From: a bacterium
GTDB taxonomy: Bacteria; Arandabacterota; Arandabacteria; Arandabacterales; Arandabacteraceae
Direction: 5' to 3'
NCBI GenBank assembly: GCA_025774845.1
Contig: JALGZP010000026.1
Location: 1-34,001 of the forward strand
Length of the DNA: 34,001 nt
The notes below the pieces were generated by a model. It did no database searches, had not been told where the DNA came from, and worked only from the letters and a program-made list of their open reading frames with translations. Positions 1-7,174 of this stretch are shown piece after piece (position 1 is the stretch's first letter; each line of letters begins with the position of its first letter). A program made the translations under genes and the position numbers.

Positions 1-1192
1 CCTTCTTCCCGTGGGTGAGAGCCGCAACCATCGAAGACAGCGCCCCGCTTAAGGCACCACAGAGTTCCGCAACGCTCCCCCCACCGGGTGCCGGGGCATC
101 CGTTGAGAGGAGATTCGTGAAGGCATCAACCGTCATACCGGTAAGGGTCTCACCCTTTTTGACCTGGTACTCGATGATCTTCTTCTCCTTCTCAAAAGGA
201 TAGAGGTCACTCAGCCCCATCGAGAGCACCGCGATGTGAATCAGCTCCTCCTCGGTCACACCCCGGGTCCTTCCCTGTTTCTTAAGATAATGACGGCCCG
301 CGATACGCATGGCCTCGAGCGGTATAAGCCCGACCAGTTCGCTTCCCGTCACCCTGGCCCCGAGCTTCTCCGCAAGCTTCGAGCACTCATCGAAGACGAG
401 ATGAGGAGGCGTTATCTTATAGTTCGTGAGGTTTATGGATACCTGGGCGCGGCCGAAGTCCTCCATGTACCAGCCGACGGCCTTACATTCCTTGAAGATG
501 CCCGGGGAGCGGAGCGCCTTGCCGTTTTCATCACGCACGATCTTGCGGTCGGCATCGCGCTTGATCCGCCCCTTTTGACGGATCGAAAAGGCTATCTCCT
601 TGGCCAACTTGGTATTCCTGGTGTTGAGATTGACGTTATATGCAATCAGGAACTCTCTTGCACCGATAACGGTTGCTCCCGGGCCGGGTTTGAACTCCGC
701 CGGTCCGAAATCGGGCTTCCACTCCGGCTTCTTGAGTTTCTCAGGCAGGGCTTCGTACTCACCGGCCCTCACATCGGGGAGGTTCTTGCGGTCCGGTCTG
801 GAGGCTGCGTACTCATAGAGGTAGACCGGGATCCCCAGTTCATCACCGACACGTTTGCCCAGTTTCCTTGCCAGCTCGGCGCAATCATCCATGTCAAGCC
901 CTGACACCGGGACGAACGGGCAGACATCGGTCGCACCCATCCGGGCGTGCGCCCCCTGGTGCTGCGACATGTCGATCACCTCTGCCGCCTTTGCGATCGC
1001 CCTGAAAGCAGCCTCCACAGCTGCCTCGGGCGAGCCGACGAGCGTCACAACTGTTCTGTTGGTGTCCTTTCCGGGATCGACATCAAGGAGGGTTGCCCCC
1101 TCGGTGGCGCTTATCTCGTTTGTGATCTGTTCGATCTTGGCCAGGTCACGGCCTTCGCTGAAGTTGGGAACACATTCGACCAGTTTGATCAT
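1..1192 (-). CDS. ftcD: Glutamate formimidoyltransferase / formimino-THF cyclodeaminase, 3' end outside window
   Basis: Bifunctional histidine-degradation enzyme: it moves the formimino group from formiminoglutamate to tetrahydrofolate, then deaminates formimino-THF. The frame on the minus strand is open for 397 codons and runs off the left edge. The N-terminus reads MIKLVECVPNFSEGRD, the hallmark of the transferase family. A QHQGAHARMGATDVCPF segment places a His at residue 82, the position proposed as catalytic in the mammalian enzyme. The transferase part covers about residues 1-325. From about 355 the cyclodeaminase part begins, with DAFTNLLSTDAPAPGGGSVA. Two in-frame ATGs exist (1198 and 1192). 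I chose 1192 because AGGGAG at 1201-1206 is then 8 bases upstream, against 2 bases for the first ATG. The fused two-domain form is the animal-like arrangement, also seen in many bacteria. The gene is alone on its strand here, so other hut genes, if linked, lie to the left. Confidence 0.93.
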   Translation of the reverse strand, partial: MIKLVECVPNFSEGRDLAKIEQITNEISATEGATLLDVDPGKDTNRTVVTLVGSPEAAVEAAFRAIAKAAEVIDMSQHQGAHARMGATDVCPFVPVSGLDMDDCAELARKLGKRVGDELGIPVYLYEYAASRPDRKNLPDVRAGEYEALPEKLKKPEWKPDFGPAEFKPGPGATVIGAREFLIAYNVNLNTRNTKLAKEIAFSIRQKGRIKRDADRKIVRDENGKALRSPGIFKECKAVGWYMEDFGRAQVSINLTNYKITPPHLVFDECSKLAEKLGARVTGSELVGLIPLEAMRIAGRHYLKKQGRTRGVTEEELIHIAVLSMGLSDLYPFEKEKKIIEYQVKKGETLTGMTVDAFTNLLSTDAPAPGGGSVAELCGALSGALSSMVAALTHGKK

Positions 1193-1242
1193 AGCCATAA
1201 CTCCCTGTTTGTCAGGATACTCGGATGATGTATGTTATCTGA

Positions 1243-1271
1243 AGAATATAGTCCCACAGGCCACGGGTCAA
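1243..1271 (-). promoter_or_regulatory. Sigma70-like promoter for ftcD
   Basis: On the minus strand, TTGACC (1266-1271) is followed after 17 bases by TATTCT (1243-1248), or after 15 bases by TATATT (1245-1250). Transcription would start near 1236, about 45 bases before the ftcD start. Read by eye only. Confidence 0.5.
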
Positions 1272-1433
1272 GTGCCATTCCCGGCCGTCGCCCGCTCTGA
1301 CGCCGGGATTCTGAACTGAATCTGCCAATGAATTGCTGATTATAGGCAGGATTTGCCTCAATTGCCCAGTGTTCCTGAAACCCTAAACCTGTGTCCTGCA
1401 TCCAAATAGCGTTGCGATGCGATCACAAATGTC

Positions 1434-1462
1434 TGGAAACCGGGGTCGAATTGTGATATACT
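1434..1462 (+). promoter_or_regulatory. Extended -10 promoter for the metzincin gene
   Basis: TATACT at 1457-1462 is preceded by TGA, giving an extended -10 (TGn). A weak -35, TGGAAA, sits at 1434-1439 with a 17-base spacer. The start site would be near 1469, leaving a leader of about 80 bases. Confidence 0.45.
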
Positions 1463-1549
1463 TGGATCTGAGTGTGACTATTCGGGTGCGGATGTGTATA
1501 TCCCGCCTATTGAGCCGTTGACCGGCGCTTGCCTGAGGAGGGAATGACC

Positions 1550-3199
1550 ATGAGTTTGCACGGACACCGTTCGGTTGTACTATCGTTTGGAGGAGCCGTA
1601 CTTCTTTCTGTGTTGCTCTTCGCCACGTTTCTTGCTCCCAGGAACTCGATAGAGTCTCCCGGGGTCACACTGGATGGTCTGCTTAGCTCGCAGAACCCGT
1701 TCGACAAGGTTGTCTGTGAGGTGACCGTAATGGCACTCGCCGGGCAGGTGGCTGAACGCAAGGATATTGAATACGGTGCCGCTGCTTTCTGTCTTCACCC
1801 GGATACAAGCCCGGAGGATGCGGAACGGATCCTGAGGGAGTTGCCTACGTATGCTCCCGGTGCCGGGCTTCTCGGCTACTGGAGACGTGACCGCTGGAAC
1901 TTGACAGTTATGGATGGAAATACGGGCGTGATGGGCGATCCGATTACGATCACCTGGGGCGTTGTACCTGATGGTACCTGGGCGGACGGAGGCCCGAGTG
2001 ATCTGGTCTCGGTTTTCACCGCTGCATGGGGCAGCACCGGGTGGTTGACCAAGATGCGGAACGCGTTCGATCGCTGGGCGGCGGTTACCGGTGTGACATA
2101 TATCGAGGTTACGGACGATGGTGCAAATATGCCGGGCAGTCAGGGCGTGCTGGGTGTCCGGGGTGACGTCCGGATCGGTGGCCGCTATATGGACGGCCCT
2201 TCGGGTGTACTTGCATACAACTACTACCCCGACGGCGGGGACATGGTACTCGATACCGGTGACGTCGGTTTCTACCACAACCCGACAAACAACTACGGCA
2301 ACCTTAAGAATGTGGTGATGCATGAACACGGGCACGGTTTTGGGCTGGGTCACTGTACCCCTGAGAACTGCACCAAGCTGATGGAAGCCTATCAGTGCGG
2401 TTCCAATTCGTTTGTCGGTGCGATGGATGACGATGTCCGCGGTGGGATGCGTAACTACGGCGACACCTACGAGAACAATGACACCAATCTGGAGCCGACC
2501 GATCTGGGTACGATCACAGACACAACCGTGATCGAGAACCTTTCACTGGACAACGGGGGCTCGGATTACGACTGGTACCTGGTTACCCTGACCAATACAT
2601 CGGTAACTGTTGAGGTGGATCCCATCGGAGAGACGTATCTGCTCGGGAGACAAGGCGGCGATCCGCCCACCTGGATTACGACCGATTCGATAGCCGATCC
2701 CGATATTGAGCTCTATGATGCCGCAGGCACGACGCTTCTTACGAGCGCGACATCCGGCGGCATGCAGGATACCGAAGTCTTGACCTACACGGTTCCCTCG
2801 GTGGGTTCTTACCAGATCAGGGTTTACGGGAAAGCCGGTACAGGAACCAATGTTCAACGATATACCATGACGGTCTACTCGGATCCAGGCTCAGGTGTGC
2901 CGATTGCCGACGGCCTGCCAGGGAAGGGACTTGCTTTCTCGGTCTACCCGAATCCATTCAGCACCGAAGCGAGGGCCAGGTTCATGGCTCCCGCCGCCGG
3001 CCCATACACAGTGGAAGTGTTTGATGTAACCGGCCGGCGTGCACGTGTGATCAACGGTCACGCAGCGAGCTCAGGCAGGGTAGAGGTTGTATGGGATGGC
3101 CGTGACAGTCAGGGCAATGAAGCAGCGAGTGGGATTTACTTCCTCCGTGCCCGGTCGGGTGAGCGGACGGAGACGAAGCAGGCGCTTCTGGTCCGGTAG
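1550..3199 (+). CDS. Secreted metzincin-type zinc metalloprotease with PPC-like domain and C-terminal sorting domain
   Basis: Predicted exported zinc endopeptidase, 549 residues. The start at 1550 is chosen over ATG 1544 and the upstream TTG because AGGAGG (1536-1541) is 8 bases away and a clean signal peptide follows (hydrophobic stretch about residues 13-27). The zinc site HEHGHGFGLGH spans residues 258-268 and matches HExxHxxGxxH, with a likely Met-turn Met at 278 (LMEAY), as in matrixin-like metzincins. Residues about 305-450 look like a pre-peptidase C-terminal (PPC) beta domain: a YENNDT entry, a SDYDWYLV core and a GSYQIRVYG strand. The tail from PNPF (467-470) is a FlgD-like / T9SS type A sorting domain ending in a basic strand. 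A hairpin terminator follows the stop. Substrate unknown; family call firm, exact MEROPS family not settled by eye. Confidence 0.85.
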   Translation: MSLHGHRSVVLSFGGAVLLSVLLFATFLAPRNSIESPGVTLDGLLSSQNPFDKVVCEVTVMALAGQVAERKDIEYGAAAFCLHPDTSPEDAERILRELPTYAPGAGLLGYWRRDRWNLTVMDGNTGVMGDPITITWGVVPDGTWADGGPSDLVSVFTAAWGSTGWLTKMRNAFDRWAAVTGVTYIEVTDDGANMPGSQGVLGVRGDVRIGGRYMDGPSGVLAYNYYPDGGDMVLDTGDVGFYHNPTNNYGNLKNVVMHEHGHGFGLGHCTPENCTKLMEAYQCGSNSFVGAMDDDVRGGMRNYGDTYENNDTNLEPTDLGTITDTTVIENLSLDNGGSDYDWYLVTLTNTSVTVEVDPIGETYLLGRQGGDPPTWITTDSIADPDIELYDAAGTTLLTSATSGGMQDTEVLTYTVPSVGSYQIRVYGKAGTGTNVQRYTMTVYSDPGSGVPIADGLPGKGLAFSVYPNPFSTEARARFMAPAAGPYTVEVFDVTGRRARVINGHAASSGRVEVVWDGRDSQGNEAASGIYFLRARSGERTETKQALLVR

Positions 3200-3219
3200 A
3201 CTACTCTCGATTCAGTTTA

Positions 3220-3252
3220 GGGCCGTGGGTGACCGCGGCCCGTTTTCTATTT
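3220..3252 (+). terminator. Rho-independent terminator after the metzincin gene
   Basis: GGGCCGTG (3220-3227) pairs with CGCGGCCC (3234-3241) in an 8-bp stem with one G-T wobble and a 6-base loop. GTTTTCTATTT follows. It lies 20 bases after the stop codon and separates the metzincin from the SH3 gene. Confidence 0.8.
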
Positions 3253-3336
3253 GGCTTCGATGGATGGCACTCCCGTCAGCAATCCCCGCAGCCCGGCGTC
3301 TGACTAGGTGGTAGAGTGAGAGGAAGGGGGTTCGAG

Positions 3337-3870
3337 ATGGGAAAGAAGGGTTTTGTCCTCGTGGTCATAGTCTTAATCGCGGTCCTCAATGCTGCGGTCC
3401 CTTCGGCGGTATGCAAAGAGTATGTTGTCATGATCAGCCGTAACATAAACCTCCGCACGGGGCCCGGAACCGACAGGTTCATCGTCGGTCGAGCCTGGAA
3501 GGGTGATATATTCGAACTGGTGGGGGAGATCGAGAGCTGGTATGAGATCATGATGTTCTCCGGGGATTACCGGTATGTGAGTAAGACCTGGTCGGCCAAA
3601 CTCACCGAATCGGACATCTCACCGGGTCACCGAATGACCTTGCCCGTGTCCGATGATTCACTGCGCGCAATGCAGCGGGACGTACTCCATGCCAAGGAAC
3701 GCGCTGCCAGGGAGGCGGATGAGATTATCCCGGCTTCGGTAGACTACGAACGCAACATGGTTTTCCGGAGAATGCTCGAAGACAGGCATATCATGGAAGT
3801 CATGGGGATGTATTCGGTCCAGCCGGCGTTGTATCCGGACATGGTGGATGCACTTGTGCGGAAGGACTGA
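3337..3870 (+). CDS. Exported SH3-domain protein
   Basis: Small exported protein of 177 residues. The ATG at 3337 is preferred over the in-frame GTG at 3316 because it gives a compact signal peptide (MGKKG followed by a run of Val/Ile/Leu, cleavage after about residue 25, PSA) and has a G-rich ribosome site 6 bases upstream. Residues about 29-80 form a bacterial SH3 domain: strands around VMISRNINLRTGPGT, then a GWxx-like turn at ESWYEI and YVSKTW. Such domains usually bind peptidoglycan or other wall components. The C-terminal half is mainly charged helix (about 95-150) with no known motif. It converges on the serpin gene, with only 33 bases between the two stops and no terminator visible between them. 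Specific function unknown. Confidence 0.75.
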   Translation: MGKKGFVLVVIVLIAVLNAAVPSAVCKEYVVMISRNINLRTGPGTDRFIVGRAWKGDIFELVGEIESWYEIMMFSGDYRYVSKTWSAKLTESDISPGHRMTLPVSDDSLRAMQRDVLHAKERAAREADEIIPASVDYERNMVFRRMLEDRHIMEVMGMYSVQPALYPDMVDALVRKD

Positions 3871-3903
3871 TGGCGTCGGTCTCAAGTCGGTGAATGAGCA
3901 AGA

Positions 3904-5100
3904 TCACCGGGTTGGATCCACCACACGGCCCATGAAAAGGATGCTCCCGGATTCGTTGTCACGGATGATGAATAAGAACGGACGGTCCACGCGAAAGACG
4001 GGGTACCTCTTCTTCATTTCAACAGCCGTGCCGGCGGCCGCCTCAGCGCCCTTCTCGTTCACTTCCAGCGATGCTTCGTGAACGACCGCGCCAATGAACA
4101 GCTCCCTGTCTCCGGTCATCCCCGAGAAATCGGCCAGTCCGGGGTAGAAGGCGTCCAACATCCCCATCGCCACGAGCACCTCATCCAACTGAAACTCGGT
4201 ATGGATCTTGAATCTCGGAAGCTCCGCTATAATCATACGCTCACGCACTAAGCCCAACCACCTTCCAAGCGACTTCGGTTCCAGCGAGCTCTCGAGCTCC
4301 GCCAGTCCATCGCGGTCCTTCGGCAGCAAGACGATCATTGAGAGTGATTTGTCTGCGTAAGGCAACTCGAGTACCTTCAGTGTCTCCGTCTCATTGTAGT
4401 TGTACTCGGTCCTGCGGCGCATCATCTGGACGCTGACGGATGAATCAGGTGTCACCCAGAAGTCCCTGGCTTCCGTCTTGTCCTTGTCGAACTCACTTTC
4501 CCAGTTTCCCTTGAAGTAGATGGCATTGGTCAGGGCAAGCTTAGTGGACGGGCTCAGAATGCCCGGATTGAAGAGTTCTTTGATCATTTCATTTGTACTC
4601 TGTTCCGCCCAGGTGTTAATGGCCTTCCGCGCCTCTTCGGTATGGTTGGCGAAATCCACGTGCTCAAGTCCTGCTCCATAGTATTCCTTGTTGAGGCCGG
4701 TGAACTCATCGAGCAACCCGAAGCCCTTCTGGGCCCAGAGTGCATTAGCCAGGCGGAGCTCGTGTGCCCCCGCTTTCGCTCCATCCTCAAACATCCTCGT
4801 AATCATGGCAAACGAAGCGTGCAGGTTCTCATCCGACGGTCCGAAATTGAGCACATCTGCCATCTGGGTTGCTGTGTTGCCCCTTGCACCCGCATAGGTC
4901 ATGGCGAGGGCGGAGGAGATGCTGTACGGAGAGACGAACAGGTTGCCGGGCTGTGCGCTGAGCTGGCCATAAAGGTCCAGTGCGAACTCTGTATTGCCCC
5001 TGGCAAGTGTCCTGATGTCGGGCTCACTCGCGGAAACATGTACGATCAGCAATAGGGGTAACATGACGAGTAGAGCAACAAACGCCGAATGTCTTATCAT
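3904..5100 (-). CDS. Exported serpin (serine protease inhibitor)
   Basis: Full-length serpin, 398 residues. The ATG at 5100 has GGAGG six bases upstream and begins a signal peptide (MIRHS, then a long hydrophobic run ending VSASEP); a longer frame to 5133 lacks these. Family marks include an NLFVSPYSISSALAMTYAGA helix near the N-terminus, TNAIYFKGNWESEF in mid-protein, and a hinge EKGAEAAAGTAVEM starting at Glu349, with small residues at P12-P9 as expected of an inhibitory serpin. Counting 17 from Glu349 puts P1 at Arg365 (Arg-Tyr bond), suggesting a trypsin-like target. The stretch from hinge to the DRPFLF strand is about two residues shorter than in alpha-1-antitrypsin. Role, inferred: protecting the cell from outside or self-made proteases. 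It does not match any catalytic class encoded nearby, since serpins act mostly on serine and some cysteine proteases. Confidence 0.93.
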   Translation of the reverse strand: MIRHSAFVALLVMLPLLLIVHVSASEPDIRTLARGNTEFALDLYGQLSAQPGNLFVSPYSISSALAMTYAGARGNTATQMADVLNFGPSDENLHASFAMITRMFEDGAKAGAHELRLANALWAQKGFGLLDEFTGLNKEYYGAGLEHVDFANHTEEARKAINTWAEQSTNEMIKELFNPGILSPSTKLALTNAIYFKGNWESEFDKDKTEARDFWVTPDSSVSVQMMRRRTEYNYNETETLKVLELPYADKSLSMIVLLPKDRDGLAELESSLEPKSLGRWLGLVRERMIIAELPRFKIHTEFQLDEVLVAMGMLDAFYPGLADFSGMTGDRELFIGAVVHEASLEVNEKGAEAAAGTAVEMKKRYPVFRVDRPFLFIIRDNESGSILFMGRVVDPTR

Positions 5101-5124
5101 TTCAGTCCTCCGATCTCCTGAGTG

Positions 5125-5130
5125 AGTATA
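5125..5130 (-). promoter_or_regulatory. -10 element for the serpin gene
   Basis: TATACT on the minus strand, 24 bases upstream of the serpin ATG. No good -35 can be read at 16-18 bases, so this is a weak call. The leader would be about 18 bases. Confidence 0.3.
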
Positions 5131-5296
5131 CATTCTACTACATGTTCCTGCTTTCTTGTACCGATACCCTTGCAGCTTCGTTCCGGGCTTTACGATTCTT
5201 TTACATGCAGCGCTTTACCGTAGGAAAACATCTAAATATGTACTATAGTATAGGGTCAGAGCCTGTGATGGGCTCGCAGACATCAGGAGAGGTCCG

Positions 5297-7051
5297 ATAG
5301 CTACTACAAGGTCTGCATACATTTCAGCACTCGGGATTACCCTGGTTGTGATTCTCGCCGGTTCCGCAGCGGCGATCCCAATCGGTGATACGTTGACGGT
5401 TATACAACGTCCCCTGCTCAATATCCCCGCGATCCTTCTCGAGGGGGACACGCTCCATATTAAGTGCGATGCCGACCCGGCGACATCCGGATGGACTGCA
5501 AGGTTGGTGCATGATCTCATCGAAGTGCCCCTGGATGATTGTGGCTCGGTTTATAATCCAGCTACGCTGTGGTGGACAGTATCGGTATGTGTACCGGAGG
5601 TTCCGCTCTACGAGCTATATGATCTCGTGGTTACCGCGGCCGGCGGAATCGAAGACACCACACGAAACGCGGTCCGGGTAATCCCCGGATTCAAGCCGGA
5701 CTATTACTTTGTCCACATTTCGGATACTCACCTGCCGACCCACACGTACCACGACCCGGGTAGCCCGGAGGCGGATACCACGGAGATGATCGATCTTCGG
5801 GAGGTCATAAGAGATATCAACATCATCAACCCGGAGTTCGTACTGATCACCGGTGATTTCATAAACGAGGGTGAGCTGGAGGACTACCTTGAGAGGCGGT
5901 ACTACACACGGGCCCAGCGGATTCTGGCCGAGTTTGAGGTACCGGTATATCTGGTAGCAGGCAATCACGATATTGGCGGATGGTGGAGTACACCGCCTCC
6001 TGCTGGAACTTCCCGACGCGACTGGTGGCGGTTCTTCGGCTGGAAGCGGCTCGATGTTCCTCCGGCCGGAGCTCCGTGGTACACCCAGAACTACAGTTTC
6101 GACTACGGGCCCGTCCACTTTGTCGGGCTCGAATCCTACGACAACTATGATAGTTTTCGCTACGGTATCTATGGCGCCGAGAGTTTTACATCAGGCCAGA
6201 TGCAGTGGCTTCGCGATGACCTCGCGATCGCGGCTTCAAGCATGGCCCGGGTGCTCTTCTATCACTATGATTTCTCGTGGGAGATCAACCTCAGAAATCT
6301 CGGGGTTGATATGGCGCTCTACGGTCATATCCACAGGGATGACGGAAGTATCACGAATCGGCCTTACAACCTGGCTACCGATAACTGTTGTGACGGTGGG
6401 CGGTACTACCGTATGGTGCGGGTATCTGATGGTGTTCTTACGCCCCGGCCTACTATCTCAGCGGGGTCATCGGGTCAGAAAGTCCTTGTCAAGTACGACC
6501 CGGCCAATGATGGGACCAACTATACTGTGACAGCCCGGATTACCAACTATCAGAGTGAGCGTTTTGAGCATTCCCAGCTCCGGTTCCTTATGCCCAATCG
6601 CTGTGATGATCCAGAGGTGGAGGTAACGGGGGGGACACTGCTTCAGATCGATGATTCCGGCCCCATCGCGAAGCTCTATGTAGGGGTCGACATCGACGCC
6701 TTTACAACCGATCAGATCGTAAGCGTAACGATGGATTCAACCTGTACCGGTGGGGGAGGCCCGAGCATTCCTGAGGTGGTCTGGCTTGGAAGGAGTTCGC
6801 CCAACCCCTTCAACCCGGCGACGATGCTCAGGTTTGGTTTGCACAAGCCGGGAAGAGTGCGTCTTGACATCTTCGATATCGACGGTAGAAGAGTCAACCG
6901 GCTTGTGGATGATCATCTGCCGGCCGGAGAGCACCGGGCAAGGTGGACAGGCCATGACGATAATGCCCGACAGGCTGCGCCCGGAGTCTATTTTGTAAAG
7001 CTCACCGCGGGCGGCACGGTCCTGACCCGTAAGATCATACTCGTACGGTAG
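5297..7051 (+). CDS. Secreted metallophosphoesterase with C-terminal sorting domain (probable ATA start)
   Basis: Calcineurin-like phosphoesterase, 584 residues from the proposed ATA start. All metal-site motifs are present: DTH (143-145), TGD (185-187), GNHD (222-225), a YHYDF His in mid-domain, and GHIH (343-346). The enzyme therefore should be an active two-metal phosphohydrolase; substrate unknown. An N-terminal beta domain (about 25-130) precedes it. After it come a beta-sandwich and a FlgD-like sorting domain from PNPF (502-505) to the basic end. The first usual start codon in frame is GTG 5348, but starting there removes nearly all of the signal peptide. ATA at 5297 has AGGAG (5285-5289) seven bases upstream and yields ATTRSAYISALGITLVVILA, a normal export signal. 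No ATG, GTG or TTG lies in frame between the upstream stop (5246) and 5348. Confidence 0.85.
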   Translation: MATTRSAYISALGITLVVILAGSAAAIPIGDTLTVIQRPLLNIPAILLEGDTLHIKCDADPATSGWTARLVHDLIEVPLDDCGSVYNPATLWWTVSVCVPEVPLYELYDLVVTAAGGIEDTTRNAVRVIPGFKPDYYFVHISDTHLPTHTYHDPGSPEADTTEMIDLREVIRDINIINPEFVLITGDFINEGELEDYLERRYYTRAQRILAEFEVPVYLVAGNHDIGGWWSTPPPAGTSRRDWWRFFGWKRLDVPPAGAPWYTQNYSFDYGPVHFVGLESYDNYDSFRYGIYGAESFTSGQMQWLRDDLAIAASSMARVLFYHYDFSWEINLRNLGVDMALYGHIHRDDGSITNRPYNLATDNCCDGGRYYRMVRVSDGVLTPRPTISAGSSGQKVLVKYDPANDGTNYTVTARITNYQSERFEHSQLRFLMPNRCDDPEVEVTGGTLLQIDDSGPIAKLYVGVDIDAFTTDQIVSVTMDSTCTGGGGPSIPEVVWLGRSSPNPFNPATMLRFGLHKPGRVRLDIFDIDGRRVNRLVDDHLPAGEHRARWTGHDDNARQAAPGVYFVKLTAGGTVLTRKIILVR

Positions 7052-7059
7052 ATCTCCCC

Positions 7060-7088
7060 TTGACAAAGCCCGAATTTCTCCTGATACT
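7060..7088 (+). promoter_or_regulatory. Sigma70-like promoter for the ankyrin/MBL gene
   Basis: A perfect TTGACA (7060-7065), a 17-base spacer and GATACT (7083-7088). It begins 8 bases after the stop of the phosphoesterase gene, so the ankyrin/MBL gene is probably transcribed on its own, with a leader of about 80 bases. Confidence 0.6.
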
Positions 7089-7174
7089 ACCTATATAGAA
7101 GTACCCCTGAAGCTTTAAGCCAATCCCAATTGCGAGGTCGGATTACAACCATCCCCTAAGGAGGTCGGAACGCT

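Larger units (their letters stand above)
1193..1549. other. Divergent intergenic region
   Basis: About 357 bases separate the divergent ftcD and metalloprotease genes. It holds one promoter for each direction, listed separately. I see no credible short gene, tRNA or structured RNA in the middle part (1275-1430). Confidence 0.6.

Noticed and set aside
236-1319. Several plus-strand open frames (up to 222 codons)
   Set aside because: They are antisense to ftcD, whose minus-strand frame matches its family throughout. They lack ribosome sites and family resemblance.
1580-2353. Minus-strand open frame of 257 codons
   Set aside because: Antisense to the metzincin gene, covering its signal peptide and zinc site region; no domain or ribosome site.
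5214-5249. Promoter for the metallophosphoesterase (TATAGT at 5244-5249)
   Set aside because: No -35 at an acceptable distance; too weak to list as a feature.
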